From NCBI GenBank assembly GCA_011800805.1, contig MPNW01000258.1, forward strand, positions 147,180 through 211,179: a stretch of DNA of 64,000 bases. The letters are read 5' to 3'. The position numbers and the translations under genes were made by a program. Below the pieces are notes generated by a model. It was not told the DNA's origin and searched no databases. It saw only the letters and a program-made list of their open reading frames with translations. Positions 49,465-63,120 of the stretch are shown piece by piece. Position 1 is the first letter of the stretch. Each line of letters begins with the position of its first letter. The stretch is from Hirudo medicinalis. Lineage: Eukaryota; Annelida; Clitellata; Hirudinida; Hirudinidae.

Positions 49465-52400
49465 TCACTTTTTCTCCTCCTCTGAAATAATGCTTTCAAT
49501 CATGATGGACACGTATTGGAGTCTTTCGATGACATCAGGTGTGCAACCGAGAGATGAGAGAGATTTCAGAGGATACGTCGATGCTTGCCTCTCAGAGTCA
49601 ACAAGTGTCACAAAGATGTTGTCTTGGTGACCATCTTCATAGTTCAATATGACTTTCGTGTGGTCATTGATGAAGTTGACCTGAACAACAAGTACACGTG
49701 TTTTATCGTTTATTATAAATATAAATTTTTTGAAATTGTATATAATAATAATCTTATGAATTATTTAATTGATATAATTAAAAAAGTATTGAATTCAGGG
49801 GTTTTCACGGTTTATGATCAATAAACCCTGCACAGTGACGCTAAACAGATAGTGATAGAAACATAAAATTGCAAAGAAGCTGAGAATAAGTTTAATTAAT
49901 TCAGTTAATTGAATAACTGCTAATTACCAGGTACTAATACCTTCTAATAATTAAATTATATTTCATTTGTTTGCAGACCTGCTAACTAAAAGAAATAACC
50001 AGACCTGCATCAGGTCTTGACTCGAGCTTAAAAATAACATAAACTACCTGCAAGGTACCATCCGTCAGGTACATGACAACCGCCTTCTCGGTCCTGAACC
50101 ATTTCTTCAAGAAAATGGAGACACCTTGGCAGTTATCCTTGTTTGGAATTGATGAACTTCTTGCTGTCGTTTGCATGCTGCCACCTGGGACAAGGTGATT
50201 CTCCATGAACTTCATGAAATACAACAGGATGGTCGTCCTTTGCTGGAAATTCGAAGGAATTGATCGAGTTGAAAAACACGATTTCTCTCCACTCGGACTT
50301 AACACTTGGATGCATCTGATAAAATAAATTAATTGAATAATGAATTAAATTTATTAACAATTTATTTTTTATTTATAAAGTTTTTCTTTAGTTTCATTCG
50401 ATATTGTATCAAAGGAATTCATGTTTTGTTTTGAAAATTAAGATCTCGCAATAAGCGAAATTTATGAAATAGATTTTAATCTAGGACAATTTTAGAAGTA
50501 TTTGTAATGACTCAAACAATATCACGTAACAAAACTTTCTCAAATATTACCCATGAATTTCTTATTGATAGGAGGTAAAATAAAAGCTAATAATGAATAC
50601 TCACGAGTTCTCATCCATCAGGAGCATCTTTGTTCCATCAAGAAACAATATTCCAACACGGCCGTTTGACAGCTGATATCCGAATCCATATTTATTCGAA
50701 TAATCGACCCACTTCATGATGCAAACACCACTTCCTCTGCTCCACTTGCTGTTGTTTCCCGATTGGATGGATGTTCCCACAGCACCATTTGGAAGAGGTT
50801 CTGAAGCACATTCACATGTGGAATTTAAGTCCAGTGTTTTTTATTTCACATTTGTGTGCCTCCATTAAAACTTTCTTAACCTTTTGTTTAAACCGATTTA
50901 TAACAACAAATTACAAGCTCAATAACTTGCTGGTAGAATTTATAAATTCATAAATTAAGTAAATATGCAAATTAAGTGCTATTTCATGTTGCAGGACACA
51001 TTTAATGTTAGGGCTTAATAAGCGCATCCACTAAAACGAAATAAACTTTGTAGAAGAAAAAATGCATTTAATTGAAAAGAAAGTCTGACCTCCTTTTTTA
51101 TCATTGAGAATTTCAAGTTGACACTTTAATGCCTCGTGGAGATGGGAGGGATGAACCTGTTGAACTGGAATTACGTTTGAATTTAAACGCAATTATTTCA
51201 TATTTAAATATAAACAATTAAATAATATTTAAGAATAAATACTAAAATAATGTTTCTTACAATTATGCAAATTAGAAAAACCGACAAATTCACTCAGTTA
51301 AGAAATAACAAATTATTTTGCTTTTTAGTTGGTCACATGAATTCAGCAGCCAATCGCATCTTCTGTTTCATTTTGCAAAGTCTCTAGTTTTATCCATTTT
51401 GAGCAGTAATCATTCATCACAACACACGGTCATCAAAGCACCATTTTCTTAAGGAAATTTTTTGAAACGCTTTTTTTTGTCTTTTGTCGCCGTCGATAGA
51501 GTGATATTGCAGAATATTTCATGACGAGTAAAAGATTTTAAAGCAAATAATAAATATATAAAATTGAAGACGTTAGAAAATCTTCGGACATCCACACACG
51601 TGATATTTACAAAACACCTGGAGACAGGTGCAACATTAAACAGAACTGAACACTTATTCAATTGAGGCAAATGGAAAACATTTCTGCGAAAAAAACGAAT
51701 TAATACTATTTCATGAGGATTGTGATCAATTAGCTGAGAGTAATAAATGGATAATGAAACGAATTTTACCTTTTAATGACGAGTCGAGATTCCTCGGTAT
51801 GCTGGGAGCACTTCCCACTGAATATTCATCCTTCATGTTGGAACTTGCTGCAGATTCAAATTCTGTCGTTTTCGCTCGTGTGATGATCTGGTGACAGAAG
51901 CATTGGACGTATTACATAATTATATACTGGACGTATAATATAATAACATAAATATAGTATATGCATAACATAATATGCGTAACATAACATATATATAAAT
52001 ATAATATAATCAATATAATGTAATACAATATTATACGATATGACACGACATGACATGACATAATATAAAATAATATAATATGATATAATATGATATAATG
52101 AAATATGATATAATATAATATAATATAATATAATATAATATAATATAATATAATATAATATAATATAATATGACATGACATGACATGACATGACATGACA
52201 TGACATGACATGACATGANNNNNNNNNNNNNNNNNNNNNNNNNNNNNNNNNNNNNNNNNNNNNNNNNNNNNNNNNNNNNNNNNNNNNNNNNNNNNNNNNN
52301 NNNNNNNNNNNNNNNNNNNNNNNNNNNNNNNNNNNNNNNNNNNNNNNNNNNNNNNNNNNNNNNNNNNNNNNNNNNNNNNNNNNNNNNNNNNNNNNNNNNN

Positions 52401-55400
52401 NNNNNNNNNNNNNNNNNNNNNNNNNNNNNNNNNNNNNNNNNNNNNNNNNNNNNNNNNNNNNNNNNNNNNNNNNNNNNNNNNNNNNNNNNNNNNNNNNNNN
52501 NNNNNNNNNNNNNNNNNNNNNNNNNNNNNNNNNNNNNNNNNNNNNNNNNNNNNNNNNNNNNNNNNNNNNNNNNNNNNNNNNNNNNNNNNNNNNNNNNNNN
52601 NNNNNNNNNNNNNNNNNNNNNNNNNNNNNNNNNNNNNNNNNNNNNNNNNNNNNNNNNNNNNNNNNNNNNNNNNNNNNNNNNNNNNNNNNNNNNNNNNNNN
52701 NNNNNNNNNNNNNNNNNNNNNNNNNNNNNNNNNNNNNNNNNNNNNNNNNNNNNNNNNNNNNNNNNNNNNNNNNNNNNNNNNNNNNNNNNNNNNNNNNNNN
52801 NNNNNNNNNNNNNNNNNNNNNNNNNNNNNNNNNNNNNNNNNNNNNNNNNNNNNNNNNNNNNNNNNNNNNNNNNNNNNNNNNNNNNNNNNNNNNNNNNNNN
52901 NNNNNNNNNNNNNNNNNNNNNNNNNNNNNNNNNNNNNNNNNNNNNNNNNNNNNNNNNNNNNNNNNNNNNNNNNNNNNNNNNNNNNNNNNNNNNNNNNNNN
53001 NNNNNNNNNNNNNNNNNNNNNNNNNNNNNNNNNNNNNNNNNNNNNNNNNNNNNNNNNNNNNNNNNNNNNNNNNNNNNNNNNNNNNNNNNNNNNNNNNNNN
53101 NNNNNNNNNNNNNATTTCATTTTATTGATTGAACTATTTCATTTTATTGATTGAACTATTTCATTTTATTGATTGAACTATTTCATTTTATTGATTGAAC
53201 TATTTCATTTTATTGATTGAACTATTTCATTTTATTGATTTACGGCGATAAAAGTAAAAAGCGGATGAAAATAACCTGCGATGCAGATTTCCTTGAGTTC
53301 TTCGACTGGGCCATGTTCCCCAAGTTGTCGTTTGGTGTTTGATTGTTCTTGGCCTTGTTGAGCCTTTTGTTTGCTTCGTTGCTTAAGTTGATGGAAGTCA
53401 AAGGAAACTTCGGCCTGGAATCGCAAGTTGATGGTGAAAGTTCTTCGGGCATGAATCCGTCCAAGAAAAAGTTGTCCATGGAAATCCTCTCGAGAGTTGG
53501 TCTCAGGTAAGGCTCTGCCGTCAGAAGATGGCGAATGAGTGATTTGGCAGCAATGGAGACGTGTTGCGGAAGTATATATTTGTTGGTGGCGATGCGAGTG
53601 TAGGTTTCCTTCAGAGTCGAGGATTCGAACGGGGGTCTGCCGCACAACATGGCATACCTGGAATGAAATAAACATTCAAATGTCGATGACCAGTAACTAG
53701 TAAGACGTAACTAATAATGCTTACATCGTTTCAAGGTGTTCTTTAACCTCGAGTTTTTTATGGTTTTGTTTCCATTTATAAACTATTCTTAATTGTTTCA
53801 CTAAATGACATTACCAATGGTTTATTCTATTTTATTGGATGCATAAAAATATGATCTTATGAAACATATTATGAAACTCACATGATGCAACCCATGGCCC
53901 AAATATCAGCCTCGTAACTATAACCTGCCTTCTGAAGCACTTCAGGTGCGATGTAATTAGGTGTCCCACAAACGGACCTTGAAAGAAATCGATCATCAAA
54001 TGACAACAACAATTGAATATTTCACACATTTCACAGTACCATCCTCTCATAAATTTTAAACTTAGAAAATGACGACGAGCGACGATGAATCAGAAATAAT
54101 AATCATCTCAACCTATTGGTGAGTTGAAGTTAAAAGTTGTCTTTTGTATGTCTATAATAATAGTTTATTGTAAACTTAAAACATCGTAACATAGGTTGCA
54201 CATAAAAGTTGAACAAATAGTTACAATTAAAAATTATATGATTTAAACAACAAAACATATTTATTCACATTTTCCTTTCTCCATCATGTTCCACTCTTGT
54301 TGCAAGTCCAAAATCAGCGATCTTGAGTTCCATGCTGGAGTTGAGCAGCATGTTGCCCAACTTGAGGTCTCTGTGGATGATCTTCTGTCCATGAATGTAC
54401 TGCACACCTTCCGTTAAGTTCCTCATGTAGTAACGAACCTCGGGCTCAGTCAAGGTTTTTCGATGCTTTAGAATATGCACAAGGGACTGGAACAAGTTTA
54501 ACATTTTAAAATGAATTATTAATTAGGACATAATTCAATGTATTTATATTGTTAATGAATAAGCATTATTTTTAGTAAAATAAAACCTTAATGAGTTGTA
54601 ATGAAACATCAACATTTCAAATGACTGAATCGGTTGCGTTCCTCCATGCTGCGGTATTGGCAACAGTCGCGATGTGTCGTGTTCGCAACCCAGCCATGGA
54701 GCCCCCCCACGGGTAGGGCATTATATAAATGGTAGAACAAGAACTTTAAGGCAAAAGAAATAGAAAGTACACCGCTTGGTTCACATGAAGGCAGAAGTGC
54801 AATTCAATTTCACAGCCATGTTAAAATCAATTTAAAACCGATTCGATTATGCAGCTAATTAATTAATTTGCAAACCTTTCTGCTGCAAAGTTCGAGTATG
54901 ATGTAAACGCTGTGGTTGTCTTCAAAGAAGCTGTGAAAACCGACGACATTTTTATGACTGAGGCAGAAGTGCAACTCAATCTCTCGAACAATCTGCAAAC
55001 ATTTCATTAAACCCATCATTGCACACTTTCAATCGATTTCGTTATCAATTTCTTTTGAAGAGTCATCAACGTAATTAATATTCGATAGTTGACACCGTAA
55101 CAGACGTTAATGTTGTTCAAACAATTTCAACCAATATTCATGAACGGTTGCTTAGCAACGCAGTGTTACCTTCTCCATCTGATTTTTTTTGGCGAGGTTC
55201 TGCTTCGACATGATCTTGCCGGCGTAGATTTTTTGGTTTTTAAAATCCTTCATTTCGTAACATTTTGCAAAACCACCCTGTTTTTAAGAGAAACATTGAC
55301 TGAAATTAATTTAGTTTAAAACTTTCGCAAAATAAAAATTATAAACAGCTGTTGAATTTGCTTAATAATGTGTGAGGTGTTGTTAATATTATGTATTAAT

Positions 55401-58400
55401 ATGAAAGCATGCATCCAAACGATCTCAAATGAGCATGAGTAAAATAATGAAGAGATATTGAACAAAAGCATTGAAATGACATCGAAACAATCAAAGTCCA
55501 TCTTATAAGTGTCAGTGATGTGTCCGATGAGCGCACGAAGCTAATATATGTTCTTAAATAATGTGAAATAAAATTTGAAAAAGTTGCAAACTCTCCAATA
55601 GTTTTGGCGCCATCACGAACTCAACAGAAATATTTTATCTCGTAAACTTATTTTTTATTTAATTAATTGAAATAAATATAGAAAATATTTGAACTCATAC
55701 CTTTCCTAAAAGTTTCCCTTTAGCGTAAATGATTCCAGTTTTTGAGTCGTGTATTCTGATGTCGGCATCATATTCAAGTTTTTTGGAGAATGCCTCAGTT
55801 TTCTTGCTGAAGAGATGATTGCTGAGGATAGGAGTTGAAGCAGGTTTTGCGATGTTCCTGCTTTGATGAGTCTGACTTGGTGGAGTCTTCAGGTTTTCCT
55901 TGCGCTTCCTGTTGTTGGCGTAATCCTGCTGATCGTCATCGATTTGATGAGGTCTTCGAGAAGCAGGCAGAGGCGTGGACAGGACAGGTCCCTGAGAAAA
56001 TTTCATCAATTCTGACAAATTCATGCCTTGGACTAGATCCTCGACTTTCAAGGAAGCTTTGCGTTGGTTTGCCGTATTCGTGCCCGTCGTGAAATTGCTT
56101 TCCCTCATCTGATTCGTGATGAAGGCCACTTTGTTCTGATGCTGAACATTTGGAGAATCAGTCATGTCCAAACATGAACCCCCGATGTAAGTACTTTTAA
56201 TGAGAACTGTTTTGGAAGGTTTGGAGTGAATGCCATTACAGATCTTGTTTGGTGGATTCTCATCAAGGGTCGATTGGCCTTTTCTGAGGAGAACTGAGAA
56301 TGGTGTCCCATCGTTGTTGGTGTTTTGGTTCATCTGACTTTGAATTGGGGGAGGTGGCGGCGGTGGTAAGTTACTCCTCGTGAGGGCGGTTCGCTCGTTG
56401 ACACGTTGATTTGGGGAATTAACAGTAAAGGATGGATGTTGTGAAGGAGAGCCAGTGGTTTCTGAAGGAGACTGAAGTGAACTCGCTCTCTGAACGCTGG
56501 TTCTCTTCTTGGAGAATTCGTTGAGTTTGTTTTCTTTGCCCCTCTGACCAGACAGTTTGTCGACCTTGGTTGAACTATTTATACTTAAAACACTCCCAGA
56601 TGGAGTCGTTCCCAAGCCACCTGTCATTTCCAAAGGCTCGGGAGGCACGTTGACGAGTTGAATGGTTGAGGAATACTGCTTTGGAGCTGCATTGAAACGA
56701 GCCTGTCTCGTCTCGTTTGAAGTGTTTTGGCTGCTCGCGCTACAAATGAACATGTTTGAGAGGGTAGCCAGACAATTGCACACATAGACAATTGCACAAT
56801 TGAACACAAATATATTGTGGCGTTTTAAATTGAATTTATCTAATTGTAGTATAGTTAGATGTTATATATATTAATTAATTAAAATGATTAATTTTGTTAT
56901 ACGTTGTTATGGCGACGTGCACTTAATTAATTTTTTAATTAAGCATTCATTAATATTCCTATTCAGCAAAATAGCGTAATACTTGGGAACAGGAATATTA
57001 CGCAAGTGTGGTATTGAAAGACAGGGCCGCCGAGAAGGTTTTTTTGTCCTAATCATCAAATTATGTTGTGCATTAATGAAATGCTACTGCAGAGGTGAGG
57101 GGATGGCAGATGTGCACTGTCACCTCCAAGTTATCCCAACAGTCGTCTTATTTTCTCTATACTTATTTTTTTCTATATATACTTGTTGTACTCAAAGCCA
57201 AGATACGTCCATACAATATTTCCTTCTGGTATTTTGAAAAGTCCATCTTTCGTCAAGTTACTTATTATTTAGAGTTGCGAGGGAGTGGAAAACCGATAAA
57301 CTGATGTTTTAAATTAATTTAAATTCATTTCAATTAAACTGATGTTTTAAATTAATTCAAAATCATTTCAATTAAACGATACACAAATTTGAAGATTTAC
57401 ACATCAAAATGCAATTTTCAATAATTTGTGTTCAATTCGTTCAGTTGTGTTCAAAGAGCGCAATTGTCATGGAACGGTTCAAGAGGCATGCAAATACAAA
57501 TACAACACCGAGTGCTTAATGTTTACTTGTCTCAACATTCATTGAATTAAACATGGAACAGTGATGCATTCCAATCACAAATGAATTTGTTATTCATCCT
57601 TTTCATTCTTATTTCATGTTCTTAAGAAGATAACCCAAATGCAAAATGAGTTTGTTGATTTTGTTTGACATGTAAATAATGAGTACGTAAACAATAAATA
57701 TTTAATTACTGAATATACAAGCATTGATATGTTAACAATAAGTATGCAAATATATATCAACATTATTTAAATGTTAGTCTAAAAGTAATTCATGTAACAA
57801 TGGTTGCAAATGGTATGCAAATGACAAAAGCATAGATATTTGATATTTAGCGATAATATACGATTAATGATTACGCAAATAGTAAACATGTACATAATGA
57901 ATATGCAAATAGTAAGTACCTTGACGATTGAGACGACTTGTCGATGACGAAACGATCTTCTGTGTTGACCCTAGGCAGCCCATTTGAACTTATTTCGAGG
58001 GTTATGGAACCATTTTTGTAGGCATGTCTCCAAGACGATCCCCTTTTCAATCTTTCGTTTTTCTGTTTTTCTTTGCTTTCTTTGCGTTCTTTGGTGTTTT
58101 CTTTTTTGAATTTTCCAAACCCGAGCATGTGACTCTTAATTCCTGCTTTTATTAGATCTCTGCTTTCAATGAAGTTAATATTTCCTATTAAATCGGCTTT
58201 CGGTGAAATGTGTTTGTCAGAAGACGAAGATTTGCTGCTCTTTTTGTTAGAATTCAAATCAAGCATGGACGTAGCCCCACGGATCATGCCGAAGTTCTTG
58301 GACTTTTGTTTGCCAATCTTATCAAGACTCTGAGTGCTCGCGACTTTGCTGAGTCTGCGTTGTCTGGAATTACCTTCCGATGAGCTGCCACTTTTTCCCA

Positions 58401-58533
58401 AGCAACTGAAATAGGTTGGGTTGATGTCGTCCTCGTCATATTCACCAGATCCATCCCCTTCGTACCACTGGCTCTTCTTAGGTTTCTTTGATTTTTTGAG
58501 TCCAGAAAAAAACGAGGAAAGTTGTGAAAACAT
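49465..58533 (-). CDS. PLK2: Polo-like kinase, PLK2/3 type, long N-terminus
   Basis: Ser/Thr kinase of cell cycle and centriole control. Twelve exons on the minus strand: 58533-57920, 56739-55701, 55277-55170, 54992-54876, 54486-54269, 53977-53882, 53657-53276, 51887-51770, 51164-51090, 50800-50605, 50315-50048, 49680-49465; phases agree throughout, giving about 1148 aa. Kinase domain (~535-800): glycine loop [15 protein letters not shown] lysine, catalytic [11 protein letters not shown], activation segment [13 protein letters not shown], then CGRPPFES. Polo boxes at the C-terminus: [47 protein letters not shown]; the Trp and His/Lys pincer for phosphopeptides are kept. Details favour PLK2/3 over PLK1 or PLK4. 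About 530 residues precede the kinase, Ser/Lys-rich with a poly-Pro stretch, unlike known PLKs (600-700 aa in total). The residue at the activating Thr is Ser. An intron holds an 895-bp gap. Confidence 0.9.
51900..52218 (-). repeat. Pentanucleotide array TATTA/TGTCA
   Basis: On the plus strand, degenerate ATATA-rich sequence grades into perfect TATAA-type copies (to about 52170) and then ten perfect TGACA copies (52171-52218) running into the gap. On the minus strand these are TATTA and TGTCA arrays. It is within an intron of the polo-like kinase. Confidence 0.92.
52219..53113. other. Assembly gap (895 N)
   Basis: A run of N in a polo-like kinase intron, bounded by a TGACA array on the left and a 22-bp minisatellite on the right. 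Confidence 1.
53114..53240. repeat. 22-bp minisatellite
   Basis: Between five and six near-perfect copies of ATTTCATTTTATTGATTGAA plus CT, starting at the gap edge and ending about 36 bp from the kinase exon at 53276. Confidence 0.93.
54623..54738 (-). repeat. Short interspersed repeat, copy 5
   Basis: Minus-oriented copy in a polo-like kinase intron: CGGTTGCGTTCCTCCATGCT, TGGCAACAGTCGCGATGTG, TCGTGTTCGCAACCCAGCCA, CACGGGTAGGGCATTATATA. It matches the right half and centre of the copy at 29070-29266. Confidence 0.7.
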
Positions 58534-60400
58534 GTTTTCTAAGGTTGACCATTAACTTGATAATGCTCCTCAATCTCTCTGGAATGTTGGTTAAGTTCGT
58601 TAAACGGTTCAAGAATATCTTTAACAACGATTGAACTATGAAAGAATTTTCTTTTTGTTACGTGTGATGTCTCAGAATAAACCTCGCTCGACAGACACAC
58701 TCATCACTCGCATGGCTCAGCACAGAAAGCAAATCGGAAAAGGTCAACTCAGGGCGCTATTGTATGTGTTCATAATTTTCACAAGCTCCCTCTGCAGGTA
58801 AGCCATCTGATTGAGAGCTTTAGAAAGTGCAGGTTTCACAGTGCAGATAAAGGTTTGTCAAAGCAAGCTATTAGAGTTCTTACCTGTGGTGATCACCTCA
58901 GCAAAATTCATTCATTCGATGCAGAGATCAAAATTCTCATATTAACCTATAAAATACATTTAATTCTTAAATTAATACATACATTTCATTTCGTCAACTG
59001 CTCATAAATACTAATGTATTTACAAATTTACAGTCAATACAATCCAATATTAATACGAAATAAATTTAAGCACAGAATTCACTTTAATTGGAATCAGATT
59101 ATTCGAACGATTAGGCAAAGCACCCAAACAAGTCTGAATGCCTTGAGGCTCAACTAACGATAAAATGAATTAAAATAGTTTGGAACTTCAGTAATAGGAT
59201 TGGCAAACAATGACCTGTTTATGTTTCACTGCTTGGACATTTGTTTTAATGAATAGAAAATTATGCAATTCTTGTGAAACATCATTTAAAATTTCATCGT
59301 CACCAGGAATTGTTGCAAAACGGTATTATGTTTCAAAATTTCGATTAGAAAATAAAAATTGAGACCGAAAGTGTTTAATTTTGAGTCTCGATTTTTTATT
59401 TAATTGAGAAGAACTGTTGAGAACGTCTGTTGAGATGACATTTCGCCATGTATTCGTACGTCCGCGTTGCTGAAGTTGTATCAATCTGTCGTACCAATCA
59501 GTTCCATTAATCTGAGAAGATATCACGGACGAACAATTACAACCTCATATTGTTGCTTAAAGACTTTCAATCATCAATCACTGATTGTCTCACAAGTGGG
59601 AATAAAATGTTGTTGCCTTAAAGGAGACCAACTGCTCCGCTTAATGATCCTTTGTTTATGTTTTTGTTGCTGCTTTGTGACGTCAACAACTTAAACATCG
59701 AATGAATTAAAACTTAGGCGATAGCTTAATTCCGACGTGGACACTTGCAAAGTTACTTCAATGTTATTTCAATGTTATTTCAAAGATGCCAAGCGAGGTC
59801 TTCAGTTGCATAATTGCGCAACACAACGACACAAAGGAGGTGCATTGAAGGGCTCGAGTCCAGATTATCAGCTGATTTTGGGATGAATGACATTTTAGAA
59901 TGAAAATTAATCATGCAGACTGCGAACCTTTGCTTGTTCTTTGAATGTTGGTTTCTAATCAAAGGAAATATCTGCTTTTTACGATTGGACATTGGACATT
60001 GGACATTCCAAGCAACGAACGAGATGAAACTTGTCAACATTCATTTCAATGTTCCAATGTCTTCACGTCAAAAACAATGACAACAACGACTTCAAATTAA
60101 ACTTTGTAAATATTACCAGAGTTCGAACTTTAACATATTTTTGAAGGCCAGTATAATGGTTACATGATGTTACTAAAATGATTTAAAATCCAATGCAAGA
60201 TTTTAAGTTGAGGAATGAAATTAAAGCTTATCAACTCCAGCACAATTCATTCCCCTCTGATTAATCATCGAAACATTCATTCATTCATTCATTGCCACCG
60301 AAATGTAGAGATTTTGTCAACAGTATTTCTAATAACCATGGACAGAATGAGAGACAGGCTTGGCTTACAAATTGTAACTTCATCCACAACTTGTCATTAA
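58534..60400. other. Intergenic, polo-like kinase upstream region
   Basis: Promoter side of the minus-strand kinase gene. I see no convincing exon. Scattered short open frames lack domains. Confidence 0.4.
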
Positions 60401-61970
60401 ATCGAGCAGTTCATCACAAATAAATCCAAGAGAGAAATCCAAAAATTCACATCGCATTTAACTTGATACTTTGTTAGTCGAGAATATTACGTTAAAACAT
60501 TCAACAGTTGGATTCCAATCAGGCAGCCAACAATCATTTCATTGAAACTCAGCAAAAGCATGTTTGCATTCCGATAAATACTTGTTAAGTACAGTATTAA
60601 ATAAACATTACAAATTAAAAGAAAGCAAACCTTCTCATGAGTTTTGTGAGGCCCAGAAATATAAGCAGAAATTTTTCGAAATTCCTTTCAATGTTGACGA
60701 TTTATATCGTTTGTATCGTCTGAGGAGCTGACGATAATTTGTGAGTTCAAATCGATGAGGATGATGATGATGATGATCAATGTGTTCTTGACTTATTATT
60801 TCAACGCACAAATGCTCGCGCAGCTTGCCAGGGAATGCTTATTTATAAAACCTTGTATTTCCTCAACGCCTCATGAATATTTATGAAGCCATTAATAACA
60901 TGTGGTCACTCAATAACGAGATGTTCGATTGGGTGCAATTTAATTAATATGCGAATGAATGCAACCAATCACGTTCCAATTCTAAAGTTATTTTTCGTTT
61001 TGAAAATGCTTGCTAATAATGTGTAAATGTTCTGTAAAGCATTAGCAAATGAATAAACGCATCGGCCAATCATTTCACAGGCTAATAAATTAACATTGTC
61101 AACTAAATGCTAATATGCAAATAGCAGAATGAAAGGTGGGATTAGTGATATGAATGCATAATTATGTAATGAAGCATTGCATAATAATAATATTATAATG
61201 AGCGCAGGTTTAGCTGCTCGACGGCAGCAGACAGCTACAAACGGCGCAGGTAAACCACCTTAGACACCTGCATTAAATACAGGTGAGACCTCATTTGAAT
61301 AAGCAACAATGTCCTCACACCCTGAATGTGACGTAGAATATTCAGGCCTCAATAGGCATTGATAAGAAATTTTACTCATTTAAATTATTGTAATCCAACA
61401 TTTATTTTTCATTTAAAGAAATAATATTACTTTGTGTCAACATATTGCCACCTTATAAGACTGGCATGTCCAAACAAAGGTATTATCTCAAAAACAAGTC
61501 ACTTCAATTAAGCCAATTACATTGTTCTATTTTCGGATCATCGATAATTTATTCAACTTAAAAATATCTTCATTGATTACCTTTTGCACATTTCGTTGAT
61601 TTGTTTCTGAAAAAAAGTTTTATTTCACATTTTTACTTGAACACAGAATTCAACAATACGGTGAAACCATGACCAACATGATGATGATGATGATGATGAT
61701 GGCGACGACGATGGCTATGGTGATCCCCATATCCTGTCCGTATACTCCTGATATTTTTCTAAATTCTTAAACGTGTTTTATTGTGGGGGTATACTTAACT
61801 AATTTCATTAAAATAACTCCAGCAGGATTACATAAGCTTCTGACATCAATATTTATTACATATTATAACTTTCCATAACTAAATTACTGGTGTCTTTGCC
61901 TTCCTTATGCGTCTTTAGTGTGAAATTAATTTGTTGCCGCTAATCCACCACTACAATACGTTAGAGTTGC
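60401..61970. other. Intergenic, AT-rich, scattered microsatellites
   Basis: Contains GAT trinucleotide repeats at about 60760-60776 and 61678-61702, and paired E-box hexamers at 61265-61285. No gene recognised. Confidence 0.4.
61265..61285. promoter_or_regulatory. Inverted pair of CACCTG/CAGGTG E-boxes
   Basis: CACCTG at 61265-61270 and CAGGTG at 61280-61285, nine bases apart. CAGGTG is the core recognised by Snail/ZEB-type factors and some bHLH proteins. A functional role is only a guess. Confidence 0.25.
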
Positions 61971-61972
61971 AA

Positions 61973-62233
61973 TATTGATGTACATATTGATGTACATATT
62001 GATGTACATATTGATGTACATGTTGATGTACATGTTGATGTATATATTGATGTACATATTGATGTACATATTGATGTATATATTGATGTACATATTGATG
62101 TACATATTGATGTACATATTGATGTACATATTGATGTATATATTGATGTACATATTGATGTATATATTGATGTACATATTGATGTACATATTGATGTACA
62201 TATTGATGTATATATTGATGTCTTTATTGATGT
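61973..62233 (+). repeat. 12-bp minisatellite ATTGATGTACAT
   Basis: About 22 copies of ATTGATGTACAT, with variants ATTGATGTATAT and GTTGATGTACAT, open in frames on both strands (Met-Tyr-Ile-Leu repeats on plus, Asn-Met-Tyr-Ile on minus). No start context or neighbouring exon supports coding. Confidence 0.95.
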
Positions 62234-62489
62234 TCACATAAACAAACAATTGCTCCCCACCCCGACAGATTTTAAAATCCTGGCTACGCCGAAAAACTAA
62301 TCAAAAGTTGTTTATTGGTCGTTCAAATTGTTAAAATAAATTTACTTAAAAATACAGGAAACTAAGAATAATGAGATATTTAATTCGAAACCATTTTCAA
62401 TGTTGTTCATTCAACATTCGTTGGCGGAACCAATCAACTGTTCTCAATTTACAAGTATTTAATTACTTTCAGGTAATTGTGACGTGCAT

Positions 62490-62529
62490 GTGATCGCATC
62501 GTCATCATCATCATCGTCATCGTCGTCAC

Positions 62530-62572
<43 letters not shown>

Positions 62573-62590
62573 ATCATCATCATCATTAAC
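62490..62590. repeat. CATCGT/CAT microsatellite
   Basis: Compound trinucleotide repeat of ATC/GTC units. Acidic and Met/Thr-rich open frames are artefacts. Confidence 0.9.
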
Positions 62591-63120
62591 ATCATGACAA
62601 TCGTAATGAGAACAATCATGAGAATCACTACCATCACTACAACCACCATCGTCATCATAGGTTAATAGTAACAAAGGAAGTTCATTGAAGTTAATAATAA
62701 AGTTTTTCTGACTGCTTTACACGATGATTATCAGAAACACTAGGATACATACAATTCAGATTTATTTCAATCAAATCTTCAATTCACAATTTCAATCAAA
62801 TCTTCAATTCACAATTTCAATCAAAGCCAATAATGAGAAAAAATAGGTTCAGACCATCACTTCTCATAGTGTGTTTAGCGAGTTTAGTTGCACTCAATTC
62901 CTTAAATGAATCATGTCTGTTGAATCGAGTAATAAAATAAAAATAACTTTGTAAAATAACGCAATTAACTGTCAGTATGATGAAAAATTATTTTAAAAAT
63001 GATTTCGAAAAGATCTGACCCTGGATCATACCAGGCACATACAAAATTTGGCCCTTCGAAAAATGTGGTTGAATATCTCTGAAGTAAACGTTCTTAATGT
63101 TACTAATATTCTGTTTATTA

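Noticed and set aside
51856..52206. Tyr/Ile-rich open frames beside the large gap
   Set aside because: They translate the TATAA and TGACA pentanucleotide arrays.
53232..53675. Alternative frame of the kinase exon ([17 protein letters not shown])
   Set aside because: The conserved CGRPPFES sequence is in the other frame, with matching splice phases.
61926..62249. Repeat protein on either strand of the 12-bp minisatellite
   Set aside because: A 12-bp unit without stops is open in several frames by chance; no flanking exon or start context.
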